Assembly (NCBI GenBank): GCA_032690845.1
Contig: CM064420.1
Span: 61,182,707-61,246,706 of the forward strand
Direction of reading: 5' to 3'
Length of the DNA: 64,000 bases
Source of the DNA: Eleusine coracana subsp. coracana
Lineage: Eukaryota; Streptophyta; Magnoliopsida; Poales; Poaceae
A program made the position numbers and the translations under genes. Under the pieces are notes generated by a model. It was not told where the DNA came from. It saw only the letters and a program-made list of their open reading frames with translations, and searched no databases. Shown piece after piece: positions 19,689 through 29,999 of the stretch. Numbering within the stretch: position 1 is the stretch's first letter; each line of letters opens with the position of its first letter.

Positions 19689-21981
19689 TCATTCTACCAT
19701 TACATCAACTTTCTCCTTTGAGGCCGGCTTTACATTCTTGGCTTTCTTTCTACCTGCAAAGTGCATCTCAAGGTTAAATGTCTCTTCTGGTGGCACAAAG
19801 GCAGAATAGATGCGGCTGCTCCATCATTTCAAAGAAGTGGTGATTGGTGTGTTACTAAGTTGAACAATGACAAAATTACCTTTGCCTTTTAATCTTTTGA
19901 TCTGTATTCTTGAGTTTTTCTTCACATTGAACTTCACTTGAGACTTGCCCTTTGCAGCTTCAGAAGGCTCTGCTCATTCAGATACCAATATCAGAAATAG
20001 TATAGCAGATAAATATGCATTGCCGTTAAAATCAGACATAAAGAAATTGGACAAAGGTGCCAAAGCAAAATGTGTGAAACAATACAGGAAACAGTGTATA
20101 AATACAATATGGTGGAAGGTGCCAAAAAATGTGGAGATGACATCAAACAATACAACGAGACAATATGATAGAGAGGCAACAGAAGGCATATCTTTTGATA
20201 CACTTCAGCACACCATAATACTTTTTAAGGTTAGAATATTAATTTCGCAAAACTTTAATTTGTGAATACTTTTGTGAAGAATTTTCAGCCATCAATTATA
20301 TATTTAACTCGCTCACAGGCAGCCAACCCTGCTTCAGAAGTTGGCAAGAAATAGCTGCAGGGTGTACTGTGGACATCACAATGAAACAGATCATGTGAAC
20401 ATACTTTCCCAGTTTGTAGTTCAATTAAACAGGAGCTAACAATTTCTGATATCTATGTCTTCCAGCAGGATTAAACTTCCACCAACGGCGTCAAACTGCA
20501 ATCAGTCCCAAATCCATGTCCTCCAACTAGACAACCATTGCCTAACTCCAATAGGAGCTAAACAGTTCATCTAACATTAATAAGGTGTCACTGCTAGCAG
20601 AACCAATATTACAACAGACTAACCTTTTGCAGGATAAAAGGGATACAAGTGTACTGATTATGCAAGCATTATAGTTGCAATCTGAGTGGAAATCTCTTCC
20701 AAATTCCGACAAAATGAAACGCTAACAAGCATCGTGCACTCAAAAACGATAACAGAACAAATGACAATCAGTTTCTTTGTAAAACAATGTTGTGATAGCT
20801 TTGTTTTACATTTTTCAAGTAAGCCTACAGAGAAGATAGGCAAAGGTGACGTGGTAGAACTTAAAAGTTATCTCTGAACCAACTGTTGAAAGAAAAGCAA
20901 CAACTACAGATCTTTACAGCATTACGCTGTTGTCACCAATTTTATGCTACAAAAAGGCGAAACGCAATCTTTCACTAAACAGCATTACATTACTGTCACC
21001 AATTATATACTACAAAAAGGTGAAACCCAATAAACAGTTTATAGAAACATTAATCAGAAATCGCTACTAGCAGAACCAATAGTGACTAGCCTTTTGCAGG
21101 ATAACGGGGATACATGTGTACCTATTAAACAAGCCTTTTATACTCCATAGTTGCATCTAAGAGGAAATCGCAGCTCATTTAAAACTCTGATAAAATGGCA
21201 CACCAACAAGCATCATACAATGGAAGACGAGAACAGAACAGTCAGTTGTTTTGTAAAACAATGTTGCAATAGCCTCACTTTGCCTAGTAAACTTACAAGG
21301 AAGATAGGAAAAGGTGATGTGGTAGAACTTAAAAATTATCCATGAACCGTTGAAAGAAATGCAGCAACTACAGATCTTTACGGCATAACATTACCGTCAC
21401 CAGTTATATACTAAAAAAAAGGCGAAACACAATCTTCCACTGTCTCTATTACTTCTAACCCTCTCCAAACCAATAATCGCACAATCTTTTGCTGTTGCCG
21501 CTACACTATCCCTCCAAACCACTAATCTACGTCAATCATTGCCAAACAAATTACTACACCAGATTCTCCTGATAGCAACCTAACTGAAGATAAGGGAAGC
21601 CCAATTTTCCACCATCCAGATTAAAAACTAGAAACCTGTCACGAATCGTACCTTCAGCTGAGACCATGTCGACATCCCCCATGTTGTTTTCCAGCGCCTT
21701 AAGCACCGTAGCCTCTTTCTGTTCCTGCACCGACAGAAAACATCAAACAAGTATAAGAGACGCCGAACTTCGCGCCAATCGAGTACCAGACTCCCGATAC
21801 AGAAAGCCCGCAGGCGTACCCGGTTCTGGCGGCGCTGAAGCTTGCGCTTGCGCTTGCCGGACATGGAGAGAGGCGCGTTCCGCTGCTTGAGCTTGCCGGT
21901 TCCGGGCTCCCCATGGGCCTGGCGCTTTCGGTTCTGATTCCACTCGCGCCTGTTCTTCTGCACCACGTTGTACTTGGCCAT
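19689..21981 (-). CDS. Small basic conserved plant protein of unknown function (4 exons, 129 aa)
   Basis: Exons on the minus strand: 21981-21820, 21724-21652, 19969-19880 and 19753-19689 (162, 73, 90 and 65 bp). They join in frame to 130 codons including the stop. All junctions are GT-AG (donors GTACGCC, GTACGATT, GTAATTTT). The protein starts MAKYNVVQKNRREWNQNRKR, contains SMSGKRKRKLQRRQNR, then EQKEATVLKALENNMGDVDM and ends VDVMVE. It is Lys/Arg-rich with no membrane segment, so a nuclear or nucleolar place is plausible but inferred. From memory the start and the SGKRKRKL and VEDVEM-like motifs recur in an uncharacterised plant family; I know of no assigned function. It is divergent from the GDSL gene, with start codons 378 bp apart. 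Intron 2 contains an internal tandem duplication. A 5'-truncated inverted copy lies at 3372-3652. Confidence 0.85.
20594..21385. repeat. Tandem duplication inside intron 2
   Basis: 20594-20935 and 21066-21385 are diverged direct copies (both contain AGCAGAACCAATA, CCTTTTGCAGGATAA, GATGTGGTAGAACTTAAAA-like sequence and CAACTACAGATCTTTAC). A short ACATTACTGTCACCAATTATA-type unit recurs three times at about 20925, 20985 and 21385. The truncated copy at 2245 keeps only one unit. Confidence 0.75.
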
Positions 21982-22280
21982 GGCGGCGGGGCGGATGGGT
22001 CTCGCAGGCGCCGCCGCGGGAGGAGGGGGAGAGAAAGGAAGCCGCGCAAACCCTTCGGCCTGGACCTTTAACCCTCCGGTGCCGCCTGGAGATCGTGCAA
22101 AAGTACACGCGGCGGCTCCAACAACACTTCCTTCCTCAAGCTTTAAGATTCGTGTGTATTGACCTGGCAAGATGGCGACTCGATCCTTGCCGCTGAACTC
22201 CGAACCGTGCGACAACCGACTCGGACGGAGGCCTGCTGATCCTTGTCCGAACGGATCGCGAAGTGGTGCCCGGCGTGATC

Positions 22281-22288
22281 AATATAAG
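22281..22288 (+). promoter_or_regulatory. TATA-like box of the GDSL gene
   Basis: AATATAAG lies 72-79 bp upstream of the GDSL start codon, which fits a plant core promoter with a short leader. The region to 21981 is the shared intergenic space with the divergent gene. Confidence 0.5.
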
Positions 22289-22359
22289 GCGCACGTTGCC
22301 TCAGGTTTTCTCCCACACCAGAACACGAACCAACACCGCGCACTTGTGCCTTGCTTGAC

Positions 22360-23583
22360 ATGGCGACCACGGCTCACACCCTTCTCGTCGCGCTAGTGTC
22401 GCTGCTCGTCGTCGTCGGGCCGTGCCACGCAATAAGGCCGATGCCGCGACCGACGACGTCGTTGGCTGCACAACGGATGGCAACGGCGAACGGCATTACC
22501 GCGATCTACAACTTCGGTGACTCCCTATCCGACACCGGTAACCTCCTCCGGGAGGGTGACGCCACCGGCGTGCTGAAGTACACCACTGGTCTTCCCTACG
22601 GCTCGACCATCGGTGGTGCCACGGGACGGTGCTCCGACGGATACCTCATGATCGACTTTCTCGCAAAGGACCTTGGCTTGCCGCTGCTCAACCCGTACCT
22701 GAACAAGGACGCGGACTTGAAGCATGGCGCCAACTTCGCCGTCGCGGGTGCCACCGCTCTCGACGCGGTGGCGCTCGCAAGGAGAGGCGTCGTTGTGCCC
22801 CACACCAGCAGCTCCCTGGGCGTCCAGCTGGAATGGTTCAAAGAGTTTATGAGCGCCAATAATACCAAGTCTTCGCAAGAGATCCGCGAGAAGCTGGCGC
22901 AGTCATTGGTCATGGTGGGAGAGATCGGCGGCAACGACTACAACTACGCCTTCCAGGCGAACAAGCCCCTGGCCGGAGGCGAGCGCAACTTGTACAATTT
23001 CGGGCGAATGGTGACCGGCGCGGTGGAGGCGATGGTGCTCGTCCCGGAGGTGGTGCGTTCCATCACGAGCGCGGCCAGGGAGCTGCTCGACATGGGCGCG
23101 ACCCGGCTGGTGATCCCGGGAAACTTCCCGCTCGGGTGCGTGCCGAGCTACTTGTCCGCGGCCAACGAGAAGGACCCGGCAGCGTACGATTCCAACGGTT
23201 GTCTCATCGGCCTGAACCTGTTCGCGCAGATGCACAACGTGCTGCTACAAGAGCAGATCCGGGAGCTGCGCGCGGCGTACCCGGCCGCCACCATCGCCTA
23301 CGCCGACTACTTTTACGCGTACGTGCAGATGCTCAGGGACGCCGGCAAGACCGGGTTCGACAAGGGGAGCGTGATGAAGGCGTGCTGCGGCACTGGAGGT
23401 GGAGCTTACAACGTCGATATGGACCGGATGTGCGGCGCGCCGGGCACGACGGTGTGCGCGAGGCCGGACCAGTACCTCAGCTTCGACGGCGTGCACCTGA
23501 CGCAGCGCGCGTATCGCGTCATGACCGACTTGCTCTATCACAAGGGCTTCGCGTCCCCTGCGCCGGTGGAGTTCCCGCGTTAG
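22360..23583 (+). CDS. GDSL esterase/lipase (SGNH hydrolase), 407 aa
   Basis: An intronless gene for a secreted GDSL-type lipase or esterase, a serine hydrolase of acyl esters. The true ATG is at 22360; the frame is open a few codons further upstream but with no ATG. Residues 1-24 form a hydrophobic signal peptide ending near PCHA. Block I is FGDSLSDTGN with the catalytic Ser at about residue 55, block III is GEIGGNDYN near 187-195, and block V is FDGVHLT near the end with catalytic Asp and His at about 376 and 379. GKTGFDKGS and KACCGTGGGAYN are further family motifs. The length fits the plant family (about 350-410 aa), although many relatives have several introns. The substrate cannot be told from sequence. 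A truncated tandem copy follows 460 bp downstream. Confidence 0.93.
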   Translation: MATTAHTLLVALVSLLVVVGPCHAIRPMPRPTTSLAAQRMATANGITAIYNFGDSLSDTGNLLREGDATGVLKYTTGLPYGSTIGGATGRCSDGYLMIDFLAKDLGLPLLNPYLNKDADLKHGANFAVAGATALDAVALARRGVVVPHTSSSLGVQLEWFKEFMSANNTKSSQEIREKLAQSLVMVGEIGGNDYNYAFQANKPLAGGERNLYNFGRMVTGAVEAMVLVPEVVRSITSAARELLDMGATRLVIPGNFPLGCVPSYLSAANEKDPAAYDSNGCLIGLNLFAQMHNVLLQEQIRELRAAYPAATIAYADYFYAYVQMLRDAGKTGFDKGSVMKACCGTGGGAYNVDMDRMCGAPGTTVCARPDQYLSFDGVHLTQRAYRVMTDLLYHKGFASPAPVEFPR

Positions 23584-24042
23584 TGACTAGTTTTTCTTGC
23601 ACGAGTACTTGTGTTCTATTTTGTCAGTACTTGTAAATCTATCAAACATATATATTTCTGTGTGTTTATTACTACATCGTAAATCAAATGATACAATCTC
23701 CACAAATCTTGTACTCTCGATCGAATTTATAATATAAGCCTTATAGTACAAGTTGCCATGTGCTTTGTATGCTTATCTGTGCAATTTCTGCGGCCCCTCT
23801 TACCTCATCTCCATATGCTTTGTGTGCTTTCATCTATGCAATTTCTGCCGCCCCTCTTACCTCGTCCGATCCATATATAGCTAGACTTCAAAATGCGACA
23901 CGAAAAGCTGGCGCATCCATGACTATAATGGCGCGACGAACTCCCGCCAGCTCGATCTCGGTTACATTGTACCCCCCTCAAATGGAAACCACCCCATTCA
24001 TAGTTAGGCATGAGTTATGCTCGACGACAACAATAAAATCCG
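23584..24042. other. 3' flank of the GDSL gene and spacer
   Basis: AT-rich 3' flank. Two diverged copies of a unit containing GCTTTGTATGCTTATCTGTG / GCTTTGTGTGCTTTCATCTA and GCAATTTCTGC lie at about 23760 and 23817. No gene is seen. Confidence 0.5.
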
Positions 24043-24345
24043 ATGGCCTTCATAACGAAACGAATTCAATCCGCTTTGGCCAACATGGATCTTCTTCTTC
24101 TCAGACGACGCGCGCTCACCGTGGCGTTGTTCCTCCTCACGGCGGGCTCCTCCCGCGCAGCGGCGACGACGGTGGACGGCATCACGGCCATCTATAATTT
24201 CGGGGACTCGATATCGGACACGGGCAACTTCATCCGGGAAAGCCCCGCCGGGCTGCTGCAGTACGTCGCCAAGCTCCCCTACGGCATGGACATGAACGGG
24301 CCAACCGGCCGTTGCTCCGACGGACTCCTCATGATCGTGCACTGA
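24043..24345 (+). pseudogene. Truncated tandem copy of the GDSL esterase/lipase
   Basis: The frame starts MAFITKRIQSALANMD, has a hydrophobic signal-like segment (LLLLRRRALTVALFLLTAG) and then block I as YNFGDSISDTGNF and the conserved GRCSDGLLMI. It ends at a stop after VH, exactly where the intact gene continues DFLAKDLGL. Blocks III and V with the rest of the catalytic triad are missing, so it cannot be an active hydrolase. It could still be transcribed. It most likely arose by tandem duplication and loss of the 3' three quarters. Confidence 0.85.
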
Positions 24346-24376
24346 CGCTCGCGCGCGTGCACTGACGCTCGCGCGC
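24335..24376 (+). repeat. Tandem GC-rich 20-bp duplication at the truncation point
   Basis: GTGCACTGACGCTCGCGCGC occurs twice head to tail, beginning with the stop codon region of the truncated GDSL copy. It marks the break where homology to the intact gene ends. Confidence 0.85.
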
Positions 24377-24748
24377 GTTCGGTCCTCTGCACGTTCGGAA
24401 GAGATGATACGACACATCTGCATATCAGAGATGTCTTCCGTACGAGCATTCTGCTTTGTCACCATCTGAGATCTATATGTTGTCTTCTTTGCGTAAGGCA
24501 CTAACGAAGAAGAACAGTCGATCTAATTAGTTCTTTATGTGTCAAGCATTTCCAATAGTTGATTGCTACAAAAAATATACAATCATCAGAAAAGAAGAAA
24601 AACCAAAAAGAAACCGGTCATTCTTTGTCTATAGGACGGCAAGAACAACTTTACCGCTTGGAATCTGGTCAATCTTGCACTTGCACCTGACCTCAAATTA
24701 AAGCTCCAAGCGTAAAATATGTGTTCAAAATCTTCGACCAGATGGGAT
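24377..24748. other. Spacer before the CACTA element
   Basis: No gene or recognisable repeat is seen. Confidence 0.5.
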
Positions 24749-24769
24749 CACTATAACGGAACTGATCAT

Positions 24770-24965
24770 CAGCAGCGATTCAAAACACCTTATCAGCAGC
24801 GGTTCTGTTAGGCGTTGCTAATAGTACAATTATCAGCAGCGGTTCCAGCACCGCTGCTGATAGCTACCTATCAGCAACGGTTCAGTAATATAAACCGCTG
24901 CTGATATGTCAAGTATCAACAGCGGTTCAGCAGCAGCGGTTCAGTAATCTGAACCGCTGTTGATA
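24770..24965. repeat. CACTA subterminal repeat array
   Basis: At least eight copies of a 10-15 bp unit (CAGCAGCGGTTC / GAACCGCTGCTGATA) in direct and inverted order. In En/Spm elements such arrays bind the element's own DNA-binding protein (established for the family; not tested here). Confidence 0.85.
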
Positions 24966-25930
24966 CTTCTTTTTCCAATAAAAAATAATAGTTCTTGCTA
25001 TTTTTTATCCCATCAGAAATCATTGTCTCAATTCATAATTTTACATGAATTCAACAAACAAGTTCACATATATATAAATGTCATACAAATCAATATAATC
25101 ATACAAATCCACTTAATAGCACAAGTCCAATATAAGTATCACATCATACAAAGTTCATAATACTAATTCAGCATAAATCTTACATGAATACAAAAGTCTT
25201 ACATCAACACAAATTTGAACTCAGTTATTAACCGAGGAACCTGAAATGTGTTTCTTTCTTGAATGAGAGGTAGGAATCGAGCTCGATGGTGGTGTTAATG
25301 AAGGGTGGACCTCTTCTATGTCCCATTTGAAAACATGGTACTTACCAGATTCTGGAATAACATGCTCATTTATGAAACCTACAAGTTATTCCTGAAGTGC
25401 TAGAATCTTTTATGGAGTGAGAGGTCTTATTCCCATTCTCTACAAGAAAGGAATGAAAGAAATTAAGTTAGCGTCATATATGTTTGAACCATAATGCAAC
25501 ATAAACAAAGAATCCATCTAAATTTTTTCAACATATGCATTAGCTTACCTTATCATTTCTTTTATGATCATTGGTGAAGTAAAGCATTGAATCACATACA
25601 CAAAAACCACACAAATTAGTTCCCTTTTCTTGCTTATTACAAGGATATGTTGTGAACTTGAATTATTTTGAATATGGAAATACACGAACACCATTCTATA
25701 TAAGACGTTTGAAAACCTTATAGATGCTTACACTTGTTTAGTTACTAATAATAACTAGAATATGTGATACATAAATATGACAAAGTAGTTTACTGTTGTA
25801 GCATGTATTCAAGTTTTTTCCAGTCCTCTCTTGGCTTGTCTAACGATCCATCACAAAGACTTCACTACTATCTAATTTAATACCAAAGAGGACCCAGTGA
25901 AACCTACATAAACCCAATGATAAGAAAAAG

Positions 25931-26823
25931 TTATTCGAACATGGTATAAAAACTTTTGTAGTTACATATATACCTGAAGTTGTAGGGTACAAATATGTAA
26001 TTCTTCCTTTGGAAAGTAAGAATAAAGTTCAATATGTAATCCTCTGTGTGTTGAGGTCTCGAGTCCACCAGTGATCCATTTACAAACATCGGGTCAAGAT
26101 ATGCTTTATCAAAAATATTCTTGTCCTCACATATTTTTATCTGCATTCTATAAAGACATATAAAATAAGTTAAGTCATTCAATATGATAATACAATGATA
26201 TACTATGAACCAAATAAACATGAGACTTACAGTGACCATAAACATATGAGTTGTGCTCCTAGTGCATCAGCTATTAATAGCTGATACATTTCATCCCAAC
26301 AAATCCACACCTCACCATCACCATGGAGGAAATCGTTGTGCTTATATTGAAATGCAAACATTTGTCTACCAGCCTTGGATTGTTCCATGTACCATTTGTG
26401 AAATCTTCGTGTCTGTGTAGATTCAGGGAACATAAAATTGTTGATCATTAGTTCACCAACCACAAACCTTTTGGATGTTGGTTTTGCTGTAGCAAGTTTT
26501 GACTCATCAAGGAGTTGTTCCTTTATTATTCCGGCACTCTCAAGAAACTCTCTTTCTGTAGCGGCCTTCGTCAAAATTGCATATGACTGATTCAAGCATG
26601 GCTCTTTAGACATGATGTGTTTATAGTCTGATTGCAGATTACGTTGTTTCAAACAAAATAGCATCTTACATTTTGCCTCGTAAGTGGCGGCAGACTTCTC
26701 CTGAGGTGGTTGTTTCTTTGAAAAGAACTTTCTCACATCAGCACTCACTGATCTTTCAAGTTCCTCATCGGTCTTCTCATAAGGTAAAGGAGATTGTGGT
26801 TTCTTACATCGTGATGAAGTCAC
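25931..26823 (-). pseudogene. CACTA ORF2-like fragment with Ulp1 (C48) protease similarity
   Basis: Two minus-strand frames, 26823-26227 and 26245-25931, follow one another. The first ends FHKWYMEQSKAGRQMFAFQY and VWICWDEMYQLLIADALG. The second continues MQIKICEDKNIFDKAYLDP and KNYIFVPYNFRYI. This order and the VPYNF motif match the C-terminal ORF of plant CACTA elements that carries an Ulp1-like cysteine protease domain. The catalytic His-Asp-Cys region is not complete in the window, and frame changes separate the pieces. Confidence 0.65.
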
Positions 26824-26824
26824 A

Positions 26825-28716
26825 AGTTTCCTCTAAGTCCATCCGTGCTTTGAGTGTATCTTTAGTTTTACCAGGTATAGTTGCCATGGTACCAACTGTG
26901 CTCTCGCACACATTCTTCTCGACATGCATGAGATCAATTGCGTGACGCACCATCAACTCTTTCCAATATGGTAGATCCTAAAATATTGACCTCTTTTTAA
27001 ACAAACTATTAGTTGATTTTGTACTTCCCTTTCCCTTTCCAAGAACAACTTTAAGATTCTTGACCATCTTATATACTTGTTCACCGGTTCGAATCTTTGG
27101 TGCATGATGAGTCTCGGTTGTCCCATTAAAAGCTTTCTTATTTCTTCGGTATGAATGATCTCATCGTAGAAACCTACGATGGTTTATGTACACTACTTTC
27201 TTACAATGCTTAAGCCAAGTGCCACAAGTTTTCTCCATGCACCATACATATCTGTTGTATCCTTTGAATGCCTGTCCTGAAATACTACCAAGTGTCAGAC
27301 CATCTTGAATCGTTACGAGCAACATCGCTCATAGATTGAAATGCTTACGCTCATATTCATCCCACACTCTTACACCCTCTTTTTTCCATAGTACAAGGAG
27401 TTCGTCAATTAGTAGTCTTAAATACACATCAATATCATTACCGATTTGGACCGATCCACTAATCAACAACGGCATCATTATGAACTTGCGCTTCATACAA
27501 AGCCAAGATGGAAGGTTGTAGATATATAAAGTAACTGGCCAAGTGTTGTGTGTGTGGCCTATTTCTCCAAAGGGATTCATCCCATCTATACTTAACCCAA
27601 ATCGTATATTCCTGATTTCCTTTTTAAAGTCCTTATGTTTCCTATCAAATTCCCTCCATTGAATTCCATCAACAGGATGACGAAGCATTCCATCTTTCTT
27701 GCACCCAACCGCGTGCCACCACATTAGCTCAGCATTCGCTTTGTTAGCAAACAATCGCTTCAAACGGGGGATTATTGGGAAATACCAAGCCACCTTAGCA
27801 GGTATTCTTCTATTTTTTTTATCTCCTCCTTATCACTTTCATCCATATCTACAATATTTCTCTTATATCGTGATGACCCACAGATACGACATTCCTTAAG
27901 CATTGCATCGTCACCACGAAATAGCATGCCGTCATTTTGATATGTATGTATTTTCTCCACCTCCAATCCTAACGGATAAATAACTTTTTTAGCTTGGTAT
28001 GTATTTTGAGGCAACTCATTTTCCTTTGGAAGCAAATCCTTTAGAAACTGTAACAATTCAGTAAAATTTTTATCTGACCAATTATTGCTAGCCTTCATTT
28101 ACAGCAATGTGAGTACAACATGTAACTTCTTGTGTTCTTTTTTACAACCTGAAAACACTGGTGTCTCATAGTCCTTCATCATCTTTGAGAAGTTTTTACT
28201 ATTAAAGTCATCCTCTACATTACGCAACATCTCATCTAAATCATCCACATTGTTATCAACTATCACATCATTGTCTTGTTCTATTGTGACCATGTTACCC
28301 TGACCTTCTTCAGTCATAGGATAGCCCTCATCCACAACCTCCTTGTGCTCCCCGTGCTTAGTCTAACATATATATCCACTCATGAAGCCTCTACTAATCA
28401 AGTGCTCACGAATTTCCTCTACATCTGAGGTTGTCTTCTCATTACGACAATCATAACATGGGCAACATATGTAATAAACGCTAGACAAGTCTTGTGGCTT
28501 ATTATATGTTGCAGCAGCCTCCAAAAAATATTCTAGTCCATCAAAAAACCGTTGGCATAGACGGCTTACGGCATACATCCATGTTTGATTCATCTGCCAA
28601 ATTATTATTGTCATAAAAAAAGAAGAGATGAAATGATAGTGCATTAATATTTTATATTCTACTCGAGTTTTTTTACAATTACATTGCATCTTGATTGTTC
28701 CATGTTTGAGTCCCAA
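26825..28716 (-). pseudogene. TNP2-type CACTA transposase, broken
   Basis: Pieces in order on the minus strand: a transposase-associated domain (28716-28363: WMYAVSRLCQRFFDGLEYFL and CPCYDCRNE), an acidic linker (28335-28099), WSDKNFTELLQFLKDLLPKE with CRICGSSRYK (28098-27772), and the TNP2 core (27793-27329: GMLRHPVDGIQWREFDRKH and RFGLSIDGMNPFG). It continues in 27330-26830 through AMLLVTIQDG and DLPYWKELMVRHAIDLMHVE to GTMATIPGKTKDTLKARMDL. At least three in-frame stops interrupt it: near 27330 where Arg is expected, near 27160 and near 26980. It is a dead transposase gene. Confidence 0.85.
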
Positions 28717-28860
28717 GCTTGTCCAGAGGCTCGACCACCACCGTTTGAGGATCCATCATGTGAATATTGCCGCCGCCTCTTTGTACCAGTCGGAGGACGA
28801 GTCATAAGAGACCTTAATATGATGTGGTAATAATATAGCATCAATATACGACTAATAATA

Positions 28861-29378
28861 TCTTATTTTAATTATTTTTAAAATTGATGTCTCTATAATA
28901 TCGTGGTCATAACCTACCATCATGTTATTTCAGCTTAGTTCAAGTAATTTATAAATACTTGATAAAAATTGAAATTAACTTAGCCGTCCGACAGCAGCTA
29001 GCGCGCCTTCAGGAAAAAGACACTTCTCTTGATTATTAGTACCGACCATATAGGATAGCACACACACGAAAAAAATCATCTCATAATACAATATACCCTG
29101 GTATGCCTTTTACTTTCCATCTCATGAAAAAAAGGTAACCTGATGTGATGTTGCTTTGGAAGGCGTAGACCTGGCGGCGCAAGGTTCATGGGTCGCGATG
29201 CATATCGGCATATGACCCATGGTCTTAAGGAATTTCCCTAGTTATTAATTGCACATATGTAACTAAATATTTCTTTAAAATAAAGTCCTAATGGTGAGGC
29301 ACGAAGGTTTCTTCACTATGGCCTTGAGATCAAGGGTGATTGTTAGTTAGACATATGTGTAATATGGATTTTGAATTA
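28861..29378. other. Spacer, no gene recognised
   Basis: AT-rich sequence between the CACTA remains and the foldback element. It may hold the undetected far end of the CACTA element. Confidence 0.4.
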
Positions 29379-29990
29379 GGAAAAAGTCTGATTTACCTTA
29401 ACTTTTGCATTTGTTCGATTTTCATCCTCCAATTATAAAACTGGGTAGGACGACTCCCTTAATTTTTTATTCTGTTCATTTTTTCTCACCTGGCTGTTTT
29501 GGACGGTGGTTTTGCTGACATGACATATATTGAGAATATTGATATGATGATGTGGCGAAGACTATGTAAAAATCGAAAATTAAGAAACGAATTGTGACAT
29601 CCCTGATTTTTCTAAAGGAAAAGAAAAAAATAAAAAATGAAAAAAAAACTTATCTTTATTGTTTTACCGTGGGACCTACGATCTCACCCATGTAGGATAG
29701 GCCGGATCGTACAATAAAGGTAAGTTTTTTCCATTTTTTTTTCTTTTCCTTTAGAAAAATTATGGTTGTTACAATTTGTTTCTTAATATTTGATTTTTAC
29801 ACAGTTTTCATTACGTCATCATAGAATACTCTCTATATACGTCATGTCAGTAAAACCACCGTCCAAAACAGCCAGGGGAGAAAAAACGAACAGAATCAAA
29901 AATTAAGCAAGTCATCCTACCCGGTTTTATAATTGGAAGACGAAAACCGAACAACTACAAGAGTTAAGGAAGGTAAATCGGACTTCTTTT
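29379..29990. mobile_element. Long foldback element (Mutator-like MITE)
   Basis: The two ends pair over at least 150 bp: the left arm about 29380-29550 (GTCTGATTTACC, CCAATTATAAAACTGGGTAG, GCTGTTTTGGACGGTGGTTT) and the right arm about 29820-29990 as its reverse complement. The flanks carry TTTGAATTA (29370-29378) and TTTCAATTA (29991-29999), a 9-bp near-identical pair of the size made by Mutator-like elements. There is a second inner inverted repeat (ATTTTTCTAAAGGAAAAGAA around 29607 and its mirror near 29745). It has no coding capacity. Confidence 0.8.
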
Positions 29991-29999
29991 TTTCAATTA

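Larger units (their letters stand above)
24749..28860 (-). mobile_element. Degenerate CACTA (En/Spm) transposon
   Basis: The low-coordinate terminus is CACTATAACGGAAC at 24749. It is followed by dense subterminal repeats of ATCAGCAGCGGTTC in both orientations (24770-24965), a hallmark of CACTA elements. The interior, read on the minus strand, has remains of a transposase-associated domain, TNP2 transposase and an Ulp1-like ORF. I did not find a matching terminus (TTCCGTTATAGTG) on the high-coordinate side, so the 28.9 kb boundary is only where coding similarity fades. In-frame stops make it non-autonomous. Confidence 0.8.

Noticed and set aside
21628..22215. 195-codon minus-strand frame across exon 1 of the 129-aa gene
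   Set aside because: It reads through two introns; the spliced model with GT-AG sites and matching truncated copy is better supported.
22351..22359. Upstream extension of the GDSL frame
   Set aside because: The extra codons begin with TTG; the first ATG is at 22360 and gives a proper signal peptide.
24043..24345. A complete second GDSL gene
   Set aside because: Only the first quarter is present; catalytic blocks III and V are missing before the stop.
24770..24965. A CRISPR-like repeat array
   Set aside because: Repeats are in both orientations, irregularly spaced and next to a CACTA terminus in a plant genome.
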